Below, piece after piece: positions 43,136-51,703 of a stretch of 58,274 nt of DNA. The stretch spans positions 1 through 58,274 of the forward strand of contig JALOKU010000011.1 of NCBI GenBank assembly GCA_025456345.1, read 5' to 3'. Source of the stretch: Vicinamibacterales bacterium. Lineage in GTDB: Bacteria > Acidobacteriota > Vicinamibacteria > Vicinamibacterales > JAKQTR01. Position numbers and translations under genes: made by a program. The stretch's first letter is position 1. Each line of letters opens with the position of its first letter. The notes beneath the pieces are model-generated. The model did not search any database, had not been told where the DNA came from, and worked only from the letters and a program-made list of their open reading frames with translations.

Positions 43136-45355
43136 ATGCGCCTGCGACCCTGCGAGTTGAAGTGCTTCCTGGCTGTCGCCCTCGTGCTGGCGGCCTGCGT
43201 CGCGGCCTCCGCGCAGACGCCGCCGGCTGGCCAGGGCTCCGCGTCATCTGCGGCACCTGCCTCGGCCGCCGCGCCGCGAGCCACGGTTGACGCCGGTGCG
43301 CTCGACGGGTCGATCCGCCTGGACGGCCGCCTCGACGAGGCCCTGTGGCAGCAGGCTCCGCGCATCGACAACCTGACGATGAGCGAGCCCACGCCGGGGG
43401 CGGCGCCGACCGGGCGCACCATCGTGCGCGTGCTGGCGGATCGGAGGGCGCTGGTCATCGGCGTGCGCTGCGAGGATCCCGATCCCGCCGGCATCGTGTC
43501 GTTCACCAAGGCGCGCGACGCATCGCTGCAGGACGAGGATCATATCAAGGTGGTGCTCGACACCTTTCAGGACGGCCGGTCGGGGTACGTGTTCGCGGTC
43601 AACCCCGGCGGCGCGCGCTACGACGCGCTGGTCGATCCCGGCGGCGAGACCGAGAACGCGAACTGGGACGGCCTCTGGGAAGCCGCAACCAGCCGGGACG
43701 CGGGAGGCTGGTCGCTCGAGATCCGCATCCCTATCACGACGCTGTCGTTCAGGAAAGGCGCCGCATCCTGGTACTTCAACGTGCAGCGGCGCATCCAGCG
43801 CCTGCAGGAAATCGCCCGCTGGTCGGGCTGGAGCCGCGACTACAAGGTCACGCAGACCAGCCACGCCGGCGAGCTGGGCGGCCTGCCGGAGTTCGATCTG
43901 GGAGTCGGCCTGACCGTCAGGCCGGCTGTCACCACGGGCGGCGGCATTCCCGCGCCGGACGCCGGCGTGGAGGGCTCGGTCCAGCCGAGCCTGGACGTCA
44001 CCCAGCGCCTGGGATCCAACCTCCTGGGCTCCCTGACGATCAACACCGACTTCGCCGAGACAGAGGTCGATACCCGGCGCACGAACCTCACGCGCTTCCC
44101 GTTGTTCTTCCCCGAGAAGCGCACGTTCTTCCTCGAGGGCTCCGACATCTTCGCGTTCGGCCTGGGGCTGGGGACCGAGATGCTGCCCTACTACAGCCGG
44201 CGCATCGGGCTCGTGGCGGGCCGCGAGGTGCCGATTCTCGCGGGCGGCAAGGTCAACGGCCGCGTCTCGGGCACGAACGTCGGCGCGCAGATCGTGCGGA
44301 CGAACGACGTCGACGCCGTCGCGCCAGATGCCACGATGGGCGTGGTCAGGGTCAAGCAGAACGTGCTGGCCGAATCATCGGTCGGCGTGATCGCGACCGC
44401 GGGCGATCCGCGCGGCCGCACGGGGAGCTGGCTTGTCGGCGGCGACGCCACCTATCAGACGTCGCGGATGAAGGGCGACAAGAACTTCCTCCTCGGCGTC
44501 TGGGGCATCGCGATGGGCCGCGACGGCCTCGGCCCCGATGCGAGCGCCTACGGCGTCAGTCTCGACTACCCGAACGACTTGTGGGACACGGTGGTGAAGT
44601 ACTGGCGCGTGGGGCAGGACTTCGATCCGTCGCTCGGCTTCGTGGCCCGATCCGGCGTGCACGCGTACACCGTCAACACCGAGTTCAAGCCGCGGCCGGA
44701 CTTCTGGAACATCCGGCAGATGTTCTTCGAGTTCCGCAACTCGCTGGTCACGGATCTCGACGGCCAGTGGGAGAGCTACCGCATCTGGACGGCGCCGGTG
44801 AACTGGCGGTTCGAGAGCGGCGACCGGGTGGAAGTCAACTGGACGCCCACCGGCGAGCACCTGACGGCGCCCTTTACCGTGTCGCCGGGCGTGGTCATCC
44901 CGCCCGGCTCGTATCACTGGACGCGGTACCGCCTCGAAGCCGGCACCGCCTCGAAGCGCCGCTTCAGCAGCCAGGTCACGTGGTGGTTCGGCGGCTTCTA
45001 CGAGGGCACGCTGCACCAGCTCATCTGGACGGCCGCCTGGAACCCCGCGCCGATTGTGACCGTCGAGCTGGCCGGCGAATACGACGCGGGCCGCCTCGAC
45101 GCCGGCAACTTCGACAATACGGTGGCGGGCGCCAGGCTGCGCCTGAACCTCTCGCCGGACCTCACCATCTCCAGCTACGTGCAGTACGACACGATCAGCC
45201 AGTCGGTGGGCACCAACACGCGCCTGCGCTGGACGGTGAGCCCCGCGAGCGACCTCTTCGTGATCTACAACCACAACGTCCGCGACTACACCGACCGCTG
45301 GCAGCTCGACTCGAACCAGCTGCTCGTCAAGTACCAGTACGCGTTCCGGTACTGA
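43136..45355 (+). CDS. DUF5916/CBM9-like outer-membrane beta-barrel protein
   Basis: 739 residues. Signal peptide to about residue 27, a CBM9-like/DOMON-type domain (about 45-215; IRLDGRLDEALWQQA, DEDHIKVVLDTFQDGRSGY), then the DUF5916 barrel (NTDFAETEVDTRRTNLTRFP, FFPEKRTFFLEGSDIF). The C-terminus ends in alternating strands and a final aromatic (KYQYAFRY), as outer-membrane barrels do. The family is widespread in Acidobacteriota and Bacteroidota; its cargo is unknown. Tail-to-tail with Uma2, three bases apart. Confidence 0.85.
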   Translation: MRLRPCELKCFLAVALVLAACVAASAQTPPAGQGSASSAAPASAAAPRATVDAGALDGSIRLDGRLDEALWQQAPRIDNLTMSEPTPGAAPTGRTIVRVLADRRALVIGVRCEDPDPAGIVSFTKARDASLQDEDHIKVVLDTFQDGRSGYVFAVNPGGARYDALVDPGGETENANWDGLWEAATSRDAGGWSLEIRIPITTLSFRKGAASWYFNVQRRIQRLQEIARWSGWSRDYKVTQTSHAGELGGLPEFDLGVGLTVRPAVTTGGGIPAPDAGVEGSVQPSLDVTQRLGSNLLGSLTINTDFAETEVDTRRTNLTRFPLFFPEKRTFFLEGSDIFAFGLGLGTEMLPYYSRRIGLVAGREVPILAGGKVNGRVSGTNVGAQIVRTNDVDAVAPDATMGVVRVKQNVLAESSVGVIATAGDPRGRTGSWLVGGDATYQTSRMKGDKNFLLGVWGIAMGRDGLGPDASAYGVSLDYPNDLWDTVVKYWRVGQDFDPSLGFVARSGVHAYTVNTEFKPRPDFWNIRQMFFEFRNSLVTDLDGQWESYRIWTAPVNWRFESGDRVEVNWTPTGEHLTAPFTVSPGVVIPPGSYHWTRYRLEAGTASKRRFSSQVTWWFGGFYEGTLHQLIWTAAWNPAPIVTVELAGEYDAGRLDAGNFDNTVAGARLRLNLSPDLTISSYVQYDTISQSVGTNTRLRWTVSPASDLFVIYNHNVRDYTDRWQLDSNQLLVKYQYAFRY

Positions 45356-45358
45356 CGC

Positions 45359-45982
45359 CTATCTCCGGGCAGGGGCCCGGTCGCGGGCGGAGCGGAAGAC
45401 GTCGCGCAGGCGGAGTTTCAGGCCGGGGAAGAGCGGCGATTCGAGCGCGTCGTCGCCGGCGAGCGCGTGCACCGTGACGTCGGTGAGCCCGGCATCCGCA
45501 CGGGGCCTCCGCAGGACGGTGATCGATCGGGCGTCCGGGTCCACGATCCAGTACTCGCGCGCGCCGTCGCGATCGTACACCGCGCGCTTGCGGCCCAGGT
45601 CCCGGCGGCGCGTGCCGGGCGAGAGGATCTCCACCACCAGGTCCGGCGCGGCCACCGCGTGCTTCTCGTTGACCACGTCGGCGAACCTGGCCGTGGTGAA
45701 GAAGACCAGGTCGGGCACGAGCACCGTGTAGGCCGACAGCTTGATGTCGAACGGCGCGTAGAGCACCTCGCCGAGGCGGTGGCGCTCGACATGCGCGTTG
45801 AGCGCGAGGAACAGCCGTTTGGAGATCTCCTGGTGGGTCGTGGCGGGTGATGGCGACACGAAATGCTCCCCATCGATGAGTTCGTGCCGTAGCTGGTCAT
45901 CGGGGAGCGCGACGAGGTCGCTGTAGGTCCACCGATGCCGTGCCTGCAACGCCGAACTCATGCCGGTTCTCCGGGGCGCCAT
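45359..45982 (-). CDS. Uma2 family (DUF820) endonuclease-like protein, copy 1
   Basis: 207 residues of the PD-(D/E)XK superfamily. Active-site pattern: LVPDLVFF (Asp), then DLVVEILSPGTRRRD (Asp and Glu), then RKRAVYDRDGAREYWIVDPD. Uma2 genes occur in many copies in cyanobacteria and soil bacteria with no proven job. Starts at 45982 or 45961 are both possible. A palindrome-rich gap lies upstream. It shares family with the gene at 55297. Confidence 0.85.
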   Translation of the reverse strand: MAPRRTGMSSALQARHRWTYSDLVALPDDQLRHELIDGEHFVSPSPATTHQEISKRLFLALNAHVERHRLGEVLYAPFDIKLSAYTVLVPDLVFFTTARFADVVNEKHAVAAPDLVVEILSPGTRRRDLGRKRAVYDRDGAREYWIVDPDARSITVLRRPRADAGLTDVTVHALAGDDALESPLFPGLKLRLRDVFRSARDRAPARR

Positions 45983-46182
45983 CTCACGGCGATTCTACCA
46001 TCGTCGCCGGCGTCCCTCCGGGGGATCACTGATGCGAGAAGCGCGCCAACAGGCGCCGATCCGGCAGGCTGAGAAAGAGCGCGGCACACACGGGCCGGAA
46101 CCGGGGCCTCCCGTGCCGCCGCGGATCGGTGGTTGCAGTTCCTGCCACATCAGCCGCTCTCCATGCGTGCAGAAACTGAAAT

Positions 46183-46223
46183 GGGACCAGGTCCCGTTCC
46201 GGCGCGAAACGGGACCTGGTCCC
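46183..46223. terminator. 16-bp-stem hairpin after the ABC permease genes
   Basis: GGGACCAGGTCCCGTT and its exact complement with a nine-base loop, four bases past the permease stop at 46228. No T-run. The core matches the hairpin at 19204. Just beyond it (46134-46179) lie GCAGTTCCTGCCAC and GTGCAGAAACTG, related to the repeat at 55978. The 245-bp gap holds no ORF I can support. Confidence 0.7.
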
Positions 46224-46227
46224 GATG

Positions 46228-47190
46228 TCAGCGGGAGAGCGTTGTCGGCGCGGCGAGGTTGACGCCGAGCACCAGGAGGAAGATGCCGGCGGCGGGCGCG
46301 AGTGTCCATGGCGCGTCGGCCATGGCCGACACGTTGGCGGCGTCCTGGAGCATCACGCCCCAACTCACGGACGGATCGGGGAAGCCGAGGCCCACGAACG
46401 ACAGCGTGGCCTCGGCCAGGATGAAGGCCGCCACGAGCAGCGCGGCCTGGGCCGCGAGGAAGCCGCGGGCCGCCGGCAGCAGGTGGCGCAGCAGCAGCCG
46501 CGCGCGGCCGGCGCCGAGGGCGAGGGCGGCCTGGGCGTAGTCGCGCTCGCGCTCGGCGGCGACAATGGCCCGCACGCCACGCGCCACGATCGGCCAGCCG
46601 ACCAGCGCGAGGATGCCCGCAACCAGCGCGAACACCTGCGCGGCCGGCAGCACGAGCGGCAGCGCCGCGCGCAACGAGAGCACGACGTACATGGCCGGCA
46701 GCACGATCACGAAGTCTGAGAGCCGCATCAGCGTCTCGTCCACCACGCCGCCCGCCGCGCCGGCGATGCCGCCGACGAGGGTGCCGATGAGCATCGCGCC
46801 CAGCGTGGCGGCGAGCGCGACGGCCAGCGACAGCCTGGCGCCGTACACCAGGCGCGCGAACACGTCGCGCCCCGATCCGTCGGCGCCCAGCGGCAGCCAC
46901 GGCCCGTGCCGGCCATCGCTCACCTGCGCCACCACGCCGCGCGAGAGCCACGAGATGGGAACTGGACTTGTCCGGTCTTCTTCGTACCGCCGCTCCAGCC
47001 TGTCCGCGAGGCGGAGGGGATAGACAAACGGCGCGCGCCAGCGCCCCTCGCCGTCAATCACGCGGACCGGCATCGGCGGCGCGTAGGCGCGGTCGGGAAA
47101 CCGGAAGTCGGGCTGGTTCGGCGTGAGCGCGGGCGCGAGTACGGCGACCAGCGCGACGACGGCGACCATGGCGATCCCGGCGCGCCTCAC
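46228..47190 (-). CDS. peptide-type ABC transporter permease (DppC/OppC-like)
   Basis: 320 residues. One N-terminal membrane segment, then an unusually long periplasmic loop (about residues 25-115), then five segments. The EAA-type ATPase-contact motif is ERERDYAQAALALGAGRARL. FVGLGFPDPSVSWGVML is typical of DppC/OppC. The GTG at 47190 overlaps the DppB-like stop (GTGA); the longer open frame upstream is a shadow of that gene. No ATPase or binding protein follows. Confidence 0.9.
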   Translation of the reverse strand: MRRAGIAMVAVVALVAVLAPALTPNQPDFRFPDRAYAPPMPVRVIDGEGRWRAPFVYPLRLADRLERRYEEDRTSPVPISWLSRGVVAQVSDGRHGPWLPLGADGSGRDVFARLVYGARLSLAVALAATLGAMLIGTLVGGIAGAAGGVVDETLMRLSDFVIVLPAMYVVLSLRAALPLVLPAAQVFALVAGILALVGWPIVARGVRAIVAAERERDYAQAALALGAGRARLLLRHLLPAARGFLAAQAALLVAAFILAEATLSFVGLGFPDPSVSWGVMLQDAANVSAMADAPWTLAPAAGIFLLVLGVNLAAPTTLSR

Positions 47191-48164
47191 CAGCGCACCT
47201 CCTGCCGCCCGCGCAGCCGCGGATCGACCAGGGCCAGCGCCGCGTCGGAGATCAGCGCGCCCAGGGCGAGGAAGACGCCGCCCGCCGCCGCGCAGCCGGC
47301 CACGAGGTACAGGTCGCGCGATCGCAGCGCGTCGAACATCAGCCGCCCGAGGCCGGGCCACGACGTCACGATCTCGACCACGAACGATCCGCTCAGCAGG
47401 TTGCCGAAGATGAGGCCGAACACCGCCGCCACGGGCCGCAGCGACGGCTTCAGCACGTGGCGCCACAGGACGCGGCGCGGCGGCACGCCTCTCGCCGCGG
47501 CGGCGGTGACGAACCGCTCCCCCATCGTCTCGGCCGTGGCCTGCGACTGCAGGCGCTCGATGGTGGCCGCCAGGGGCAGGGCGATGGCGAGCGTCGGCAG
47601 GACCATGTGGCGGGCCAGGTCGGCGGCCGCCTCCAGCCACCCGCGCGCCTCGGCCGCGCCGGCCGACGTCATGCCGCCGGTCGGGAGCCACCCGGTGCGG
47701 GCCGCCACGAGCACCAGCACGAGCGAACTGACCAGCGTGGGCATCGACACGGCCGCGATCGAGACGGCGCGGATCGCGCCCGTCGCGATTCCCCGGCGGC
47801 TGCCCGACACGACGCCGAGCGGCACGCCCGCCAGCAGGGCCACGGCGAGGGCGGCCACGGCGAGCAGCAGGGTGTTGCGCGCGCGCTCCGCCACCAGTCC
47901 CGCCACGGGCCGGCCGTACATCAGCGAGGTGCCGAAATCCAGCCGCGCGGCGCGCCGCAGCCACGCCCCGTACTGCTCGAGGGGCGAGCGATCCAGCCCG
48001 AGACGCGCCCGCTCGGCCGCCATCGACTGCGCCGTGGCGCCGGTGCCGACCTGCTCGGACGTGATGTCGCCCGGCGCGGCCAGCGTCAGCAGCAGCGCCG
48101 ACGACGACACGACGGCCACAAGCAGCAGCGAGAAGGCGAGTCGCCTGGCGAGGTATCTCAGCAT
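47187..48164 (-). CDS. peptide-type ABC transporter permease (DppB/OppB-like)
   Basis: 325 residues with six membrane segments. The N-terminus (MLRYLARRLAFSLLLVAVVS) and ARLDFGTSLMYGRPVAGLVAER are typical of DppB/OppB. The EAA-type motif is FVTAAAARGVPPRRVLWRHVL. It pairs with the overlapping DppC-like gene. It is divergent from the kinase-like gene at 48266, so no ATPase or solute-binding gene lies on either side in this window. Confidence 0.92.
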   Translation of the reverse strand: MLRYLARRLAFSLLLVAVVSSSALLLTLAAPGDITSEQVGTGATAQSMAAERARLGLDRSPLEQYGAWLRRAARLDFGTSLMYGRPVAGLVAERARNTLLLAVAALAVALLAGVPLGVVSGSRRGIATGAIRAVSIAAVSMPTLVSSLVLVLVAARTGWLPTGGMTSAGAAEARGWLEAAADLARHMVLPTLAIALPLAATIERLQSQATAETMGERFVTAAAARGVPPRRVLWRHVLKPSLRPVAAVFGLIFGNLLSGSFVVEIVTSWPGLGRLMFDALRSRDLYLVAGCAAAGGVFLALGALISDAALALVDPRLRGRQEVRW

Positions 48165-48265
48165 CAGTGGCCCGGGAGCGGGCGCCCGCCGTATTCTTGC
48201 ACGCTTTGGCCGCGGAACCTCAAGGGCGGAGCCTCCCGAGCCGATAGATTCTCCGGCAGATTCGC

Positions 48266-50068
48266 ATGCGACACGTGTCTCCGCCCCGGGTGTGGTCGAT
48301 CATCATCAACGTGCTCACGCGCGACACGTTGGTGCTGCTCTACGTCGCCGTGGCCGCCACCGAGGCGCTCATCTACTCGCTGCCGATGCTGGATGCCGGC
48401 ACGCTGACGGCCTTCGGCGCCTCGCCGTTTCAAATCCCGTTCGTCGCGACGACGGCCATGGCCGGCTTCTACGGCCTCGGCCGCATCGAGCACAGCGAGG
48501 AGCGGATCTTCTGGCGCAGCCTGGCGTTCGCCTGCGTCTTCTGGCTGGCCACGCTGGTGGCCATCGCGCTGGTCCCGGCTCCGCACTGGCGCCTGACGGA
48601 TGAGGTGTGGGTGGATGCGGCGTACCTGCTCTTCTACTCGCCGATTCTGTTCGCCGCCGAGTGCAAGCCCCACCTGGCCGGCGTGGGCCCGCGCCGCGAC
48701 GTCGAGCGCCAGCTGCGCTGGGCCGGGGTCACGCTGCTTGTCGCCGGCTGGTTCTTCTACTTCGTGGTCGCCCCGGCGGTCACCGACCCGTCGCTGTTCG
48801 GCACGATGCTGCCGTCGTCGCTCCTGTTCATCACGATCGACGCGGCCATCGTCATCCGGTTCGTGTGGCGGGCGTTCTCGGCCGGGTCGGTCCGCTGGCG
48901 GGTGCTCTACGGCACCATCGCCCTGGCGGGCCTGTCGCTGCTGCTGACCGACGCGCTGGACGCGCTCGAAGCGCTGAAGTGGTTCGCGCTGCCTGACGGC
49001 GCCAAGACCGACCTGCTCTGGGCCATCCCGCCGTTCTTCCTGCTGGTGGCGTTCCGGCTTCGCGAGGCCGACCTGCCCAGGGCGATCGACAGCGCCACGG
49101 GCGAACGGGCGGCCAGTTCGGGGCTGGACCCGGTGCGCCTCGGCAGCTTCCTGGTGGGCAGCGCGTTCAGCTTCCCGCTGGTGCACTTCACCGTGCATGC
49201 CTGGCTGCCGTTCAACAGCCGGCTTGCGGCGTCTCAGCGTGCCATCGTGGTGGGCGAGCTGGTGGCCCTCGGCGCGCTGGCGGCGGTCGCCTTCCTCTAC
49301 CTCGAACACCAGCGCGTGGAGGCCGAGCGCCGGCGCATCGCGCTCGATGAGCGCGTCCAGCGCGCGCGGACCCTCGAAGCCGTCAGCCGGGTGGCCGGCG
49401 TGGTGGCCGACCAGTACGGCGTCATGCTCAAGAGCCTGGATGCCTTCGTCGATCGCGCCATGGACAGCCTTGGACCCGGCGATCCGCTGCGCGACGAGGT
49501 GGCACGATCCGCCGAGCACGTGCACCGCGCCGTGGAGTTCACGACCGGCTTGCGGGCGATCAGCCGGCAGGATCGCGGGCGGCCCGTGGTGCTCGACGTC
49601 CGCGCGGCCGTCTCGGATCTGGTGCCGGAACTGCGCCGGGTGCTCGGACCGCTGGTCCGGTTCGAGAACGTCCAGGCGCCGGAGACGTGCGTCACCGTGG
49701 CCGATCCGGCCCACCTGCGGGTCATCCTGCTCGACCTCACCGCCAACGCCAACGACGCGATGCCGAACGGCGGGCGCTGCCGCATCGAGACCGACACGGT
49801 GGAGATTGGCGGCGATGGCGCGATGGCGCTGGCCGTGCGCCCCGGGCGGTACGCGAGGCTCATCGTGCGCGACAGCGGCTCGGGCCTCCCGAAGGAGGCC
49901 CTGCCGCACCTGTTCGAGCCGTTCTTCTCCACCAAGCCCGGCGAGGGCGGCAGCGGCATGGGCCTGGCCACGGTTTACGCCATCGTCAGCCAGTACGGCG
50001 GGTGCGTGACCGTGACGAGCGAGCCCGGCGACACCGCGTTCGAGGTCCTTCTGCCGTCAGCCCGATAG
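48266..50068 (+). CDS. membrane sensor histidine-kinase-like protein lacking the phosphoacceptor His
   Basis: 600 residues. Eight or so membrane segments cover residues 20-345, followed by a coiled coil (EHQRVEAERRRIALDERVQR). The dimerisation helix reads LEAVSRVAGVVADQYGVML; relatives have G-x-x-AHD-x-NN, so the His is Asp382 and NN is lost. The ATPase domain is intact: LLDLTANANDAMPNGG (N box), DSGSGLP (G1), EPFFSTKPGEGGSGMGLATV (F and G2 boxes). No receiver domain or regulator gene adjoins. It may bind ATP and signal without autophosphorylation, or be a scaffold. Confidence 0.82.
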   Translation: MRHVSPPRVWSIIINVLTRDTLVLLYVAVAATEALIYSLPMLDAGTLTAFGASPFQIPFVATTAMAGFYGLGRIEHSEERIFWRSLAFACVFWLATLVAIALVPAPHWRLTDEVWVDAAYLLFYSPILFAAECKPHLAGVGPRRDVERQLRWAGVTLLVAGWFFYFVVAPAVTDPSLFGTMLPSSLLFITIDAAIVIRFVWRAFSAGSVRWRVLYGTIALAGLSLLLTDALDALEALKWFALPDGAKTDLLWAIPPFFLLVAFRLREADLPRAIDSATGERAASSGLDPVRLGSFLVGSAFSFPLVHFTVHAWLPFNSRLAASQRAIVVGELVALGALAAVAFLYLEHQRVEAERRRIALDERVQRARTLEAVSRVAGVVADQYGVMLKSLDAFVDRAMDSLGPGDPLRDEVARSAEHVHRAVEFTTGLRAISRQDRGRPVVLDVRAAVSDLVPELRRVLGPLVRFENVQAPETCVTVADPAHLRVILLDLTANANDAMPNGGRCRIETDTVEIGGDGAMALAVRPGRYARLIVRDSGSGLPKEALPHLFEPFFSTKPGEGGSGMGLATVYAIVSQYGGCVTVTSEPGDTAFEVLLPSAR

Positions 50069-50163
50069 ACCCGCAGCCCAGGGGTCGGGACTAATTACGT
50101 ACACGAAGCTCGACGGGCGACAATACTGTAATCGCCGGAGAGGATTGGCCGCCGGAAGACGAA

Positions 50164-50190
50164 GGGCCGTCCGCGCTCGGCGGACGGCCC
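50164..50190. terminator. hairpin between convergent kinase and M16 genes
   Basis: An 11-base perfect stem (GGGCCGTCCGC with its complement) and a five-base loop, between the stops at 50068 (plus) and 50222 (minus). It can serve both directions; no T-run. Nothing else is seen in this 153-base gap. Confidence 0.65.
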
Positions 50191-50221
50191 CAGGGCACCG
50201 CTTGGCTTCGCCCTTTCCGCG

Positions 50222-51703
50222 TCAGGGCGTCTTGAGCTTGCCGTCGGCGTCGTAGACCTCCACGGTCCCGAACTGCTTCAGCCCGTCGCCGATCTTCTTC
50301 CCATCGCCCACGGCCACGATCTGGAGGCGCGCCGGGTCCAGGTACTTCACGGCGGCCGCCTGGACCTGTTCCTTGGTGATCGCCATCAGCCGCTCCGGGT
50401 ACTTGTCCCAGTAGTCGGCCGGCAGCTTGAAGCGCCGTGACGTGACGTAGTTGCCCAGGATGGCCGCGGGCGTCTCGAGCGACAGCGCGAAGTTCGCCAC
50501 GAGCGACCGTTTCTTGTCGAGGAACTCCTTGTCGGGGACCGGCTCGGTGCGGGTCCGCTTCACCTCGCTGAGGATCTCGCCGACGGCCCTGTCGGTGACA
50601 TCGCCCTTGATCTCGGTCTGCGCGGACCAGTCGCCGCGGAACCGCGGCGCCGAGAGGCCGCTGTACGCGCCGTAGGTCCAGCCCTTGTCCTCGCGGAGGT
50701 TGAGGAACAGCCGCCCGGTCGGCCCGCCGCCGATGATCGCGTTCAGCAGCGAGAGGACGTCGTAGTCGGGGCTGGTCCGGTTGATCGCCTGCGTGCCGAC
50801 GACCAGGCTCGTCTGCACGGAGTTGGCCCGGTCGACCAGGTACACCTTGCCGGGCCCGATGGGCGCCGGGTCGGCGACGGCCGGCAGCGCGGCGCCGGCC
50901 TGCTTCCAGCCGCCGAACCTGGCCTCCAGCTTCGCGCGCGCGTCGGCCAGCGTGATGTCGCCGACGATGGCCACGATGGTCTGGCCGGGCGCGAACCGCG
51001 CCTTGTGGAACGCCGCCAGCGCATCGCGCGTGGCCTTGTCGATCGCGTCCGAGGTGGCCATCACGCGGCTGGCCGGGTGGTCGCCGTACACCACGCGGCC
51101 GTAGCGCTCGGCCGCCAGGAACTGGGGCATCGCGCGCACCTGCACCAGCTGCGCCTTCTGGCGCGTCTTGTAGCGGGCCAGCTCAGCCTCGGGGAACGTC
51201 GGGTTCAGCACGATGTCGGCCGCCAGGTCGAGCGTCCGATCGAGGTTGTCGGTGAGGCTGCTCGCCATGACGACCGCGAACTCGCTGGTGGCGCCTGTGT
51301 TCACCGACACGGTCGAGGCCATCGCCTCCAGGTCCTGCGCGATCTGCTGCGAGGTGCGCGCCGCCGTGCCCTCGCTCATCATCGCCGCGGTGAACACCGC
51401 GAGGCCTGGCGTGTCGGCCGGATCGAACAGGCCTCCGGCGCCCTGGATGATCATCTGCATCGACACCTGCGGGGCGCGATGGTCCTCGATGACCATCACG
51501 TGCATGCCGTTGGCGAGGTCTGCCTCCTGCGGCCGCGGCAGCTTCACCTTCAGGATCTCGTTCGACACCGGCGCCTTCCCCTTGACGACCACACCCTTGC
51601 TCGGGGAGGCCTGGCCGGGAGGGGCCTGCGCGGCCGCGCCGACAGGCGGCAGGGCGCACAGCGCGACGAGGGCGGCGGCGGTCAGCGTGCTGGCGGCGTT
51701 CAT
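50222..51703 (-). CDS. M16 family peptidase-like protein, inactive-type subunit
   Basis: 493 residues: signal peptide (MNAASTLTAAALVALCALPP), then two M16 halves. Where active members have HxxEH, this reads GLAVFTAAMMSEGT, so zinc ligands are missing. It retains the R/Y pair region GGGPTGRLFLNLREDKGWTYG that helps bind substrate in M16 partners. It probably forms a heterodimer with the active protein encoded directly upstream. The ATG at 51703 overlaps that gene's stop (TGATG) and has GGGAGG upstream. Confidence 0.9.
   Translation of the reverse strand: MNAASTLTAAALVALCALPPVGAAAQAPPGQASPSKGVVVKGKAPVSNEILKVKLPRPQEADLANGMHVMVIEDHRAPQVSMQMIIQGAGGLFDPADTPGLAVFTAAMMSEGTAARTSQQIAQDLEAMASTVSVNTGATSEFAVVMASSLTDNLDRTLDLAADIVLNPTFPEAELARYKTRQKAQLVQVRAMPQFLAAERYGRVVYGDHPASRVMATSDAIDKATRDALAAFHKARFAPGQTIVAIVGDITLADARAKLEARFGGWKQAGAALPAVADPAPIGPGKVYLVDRANSVQTSLVVGTQAINRTSPDYDVLSLLNAIIGGGPTGRLFLNLREDKGWTYGAYSGLSAPRFRGDWSAQTEIKGDVTDRAVGEILSEVKRTRTEPVPDKEFLDKKRSLVANFALSLETPAAILGNYVTSRRFKLPADYWDKYPERLMAITKEQVQAAAVKYLDPARLQIVAVGDGKKIGDGLKQFGTVEVYDADGKLKTP

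Noticed and set aside
43063..43137. APC permease start at the ATG at 43137
   Set aside because: This start would share bases with the divergent gene's ATG at 43136 and leave no promoter for either gene; a GTG at 43062 is more plausible, though not certain.
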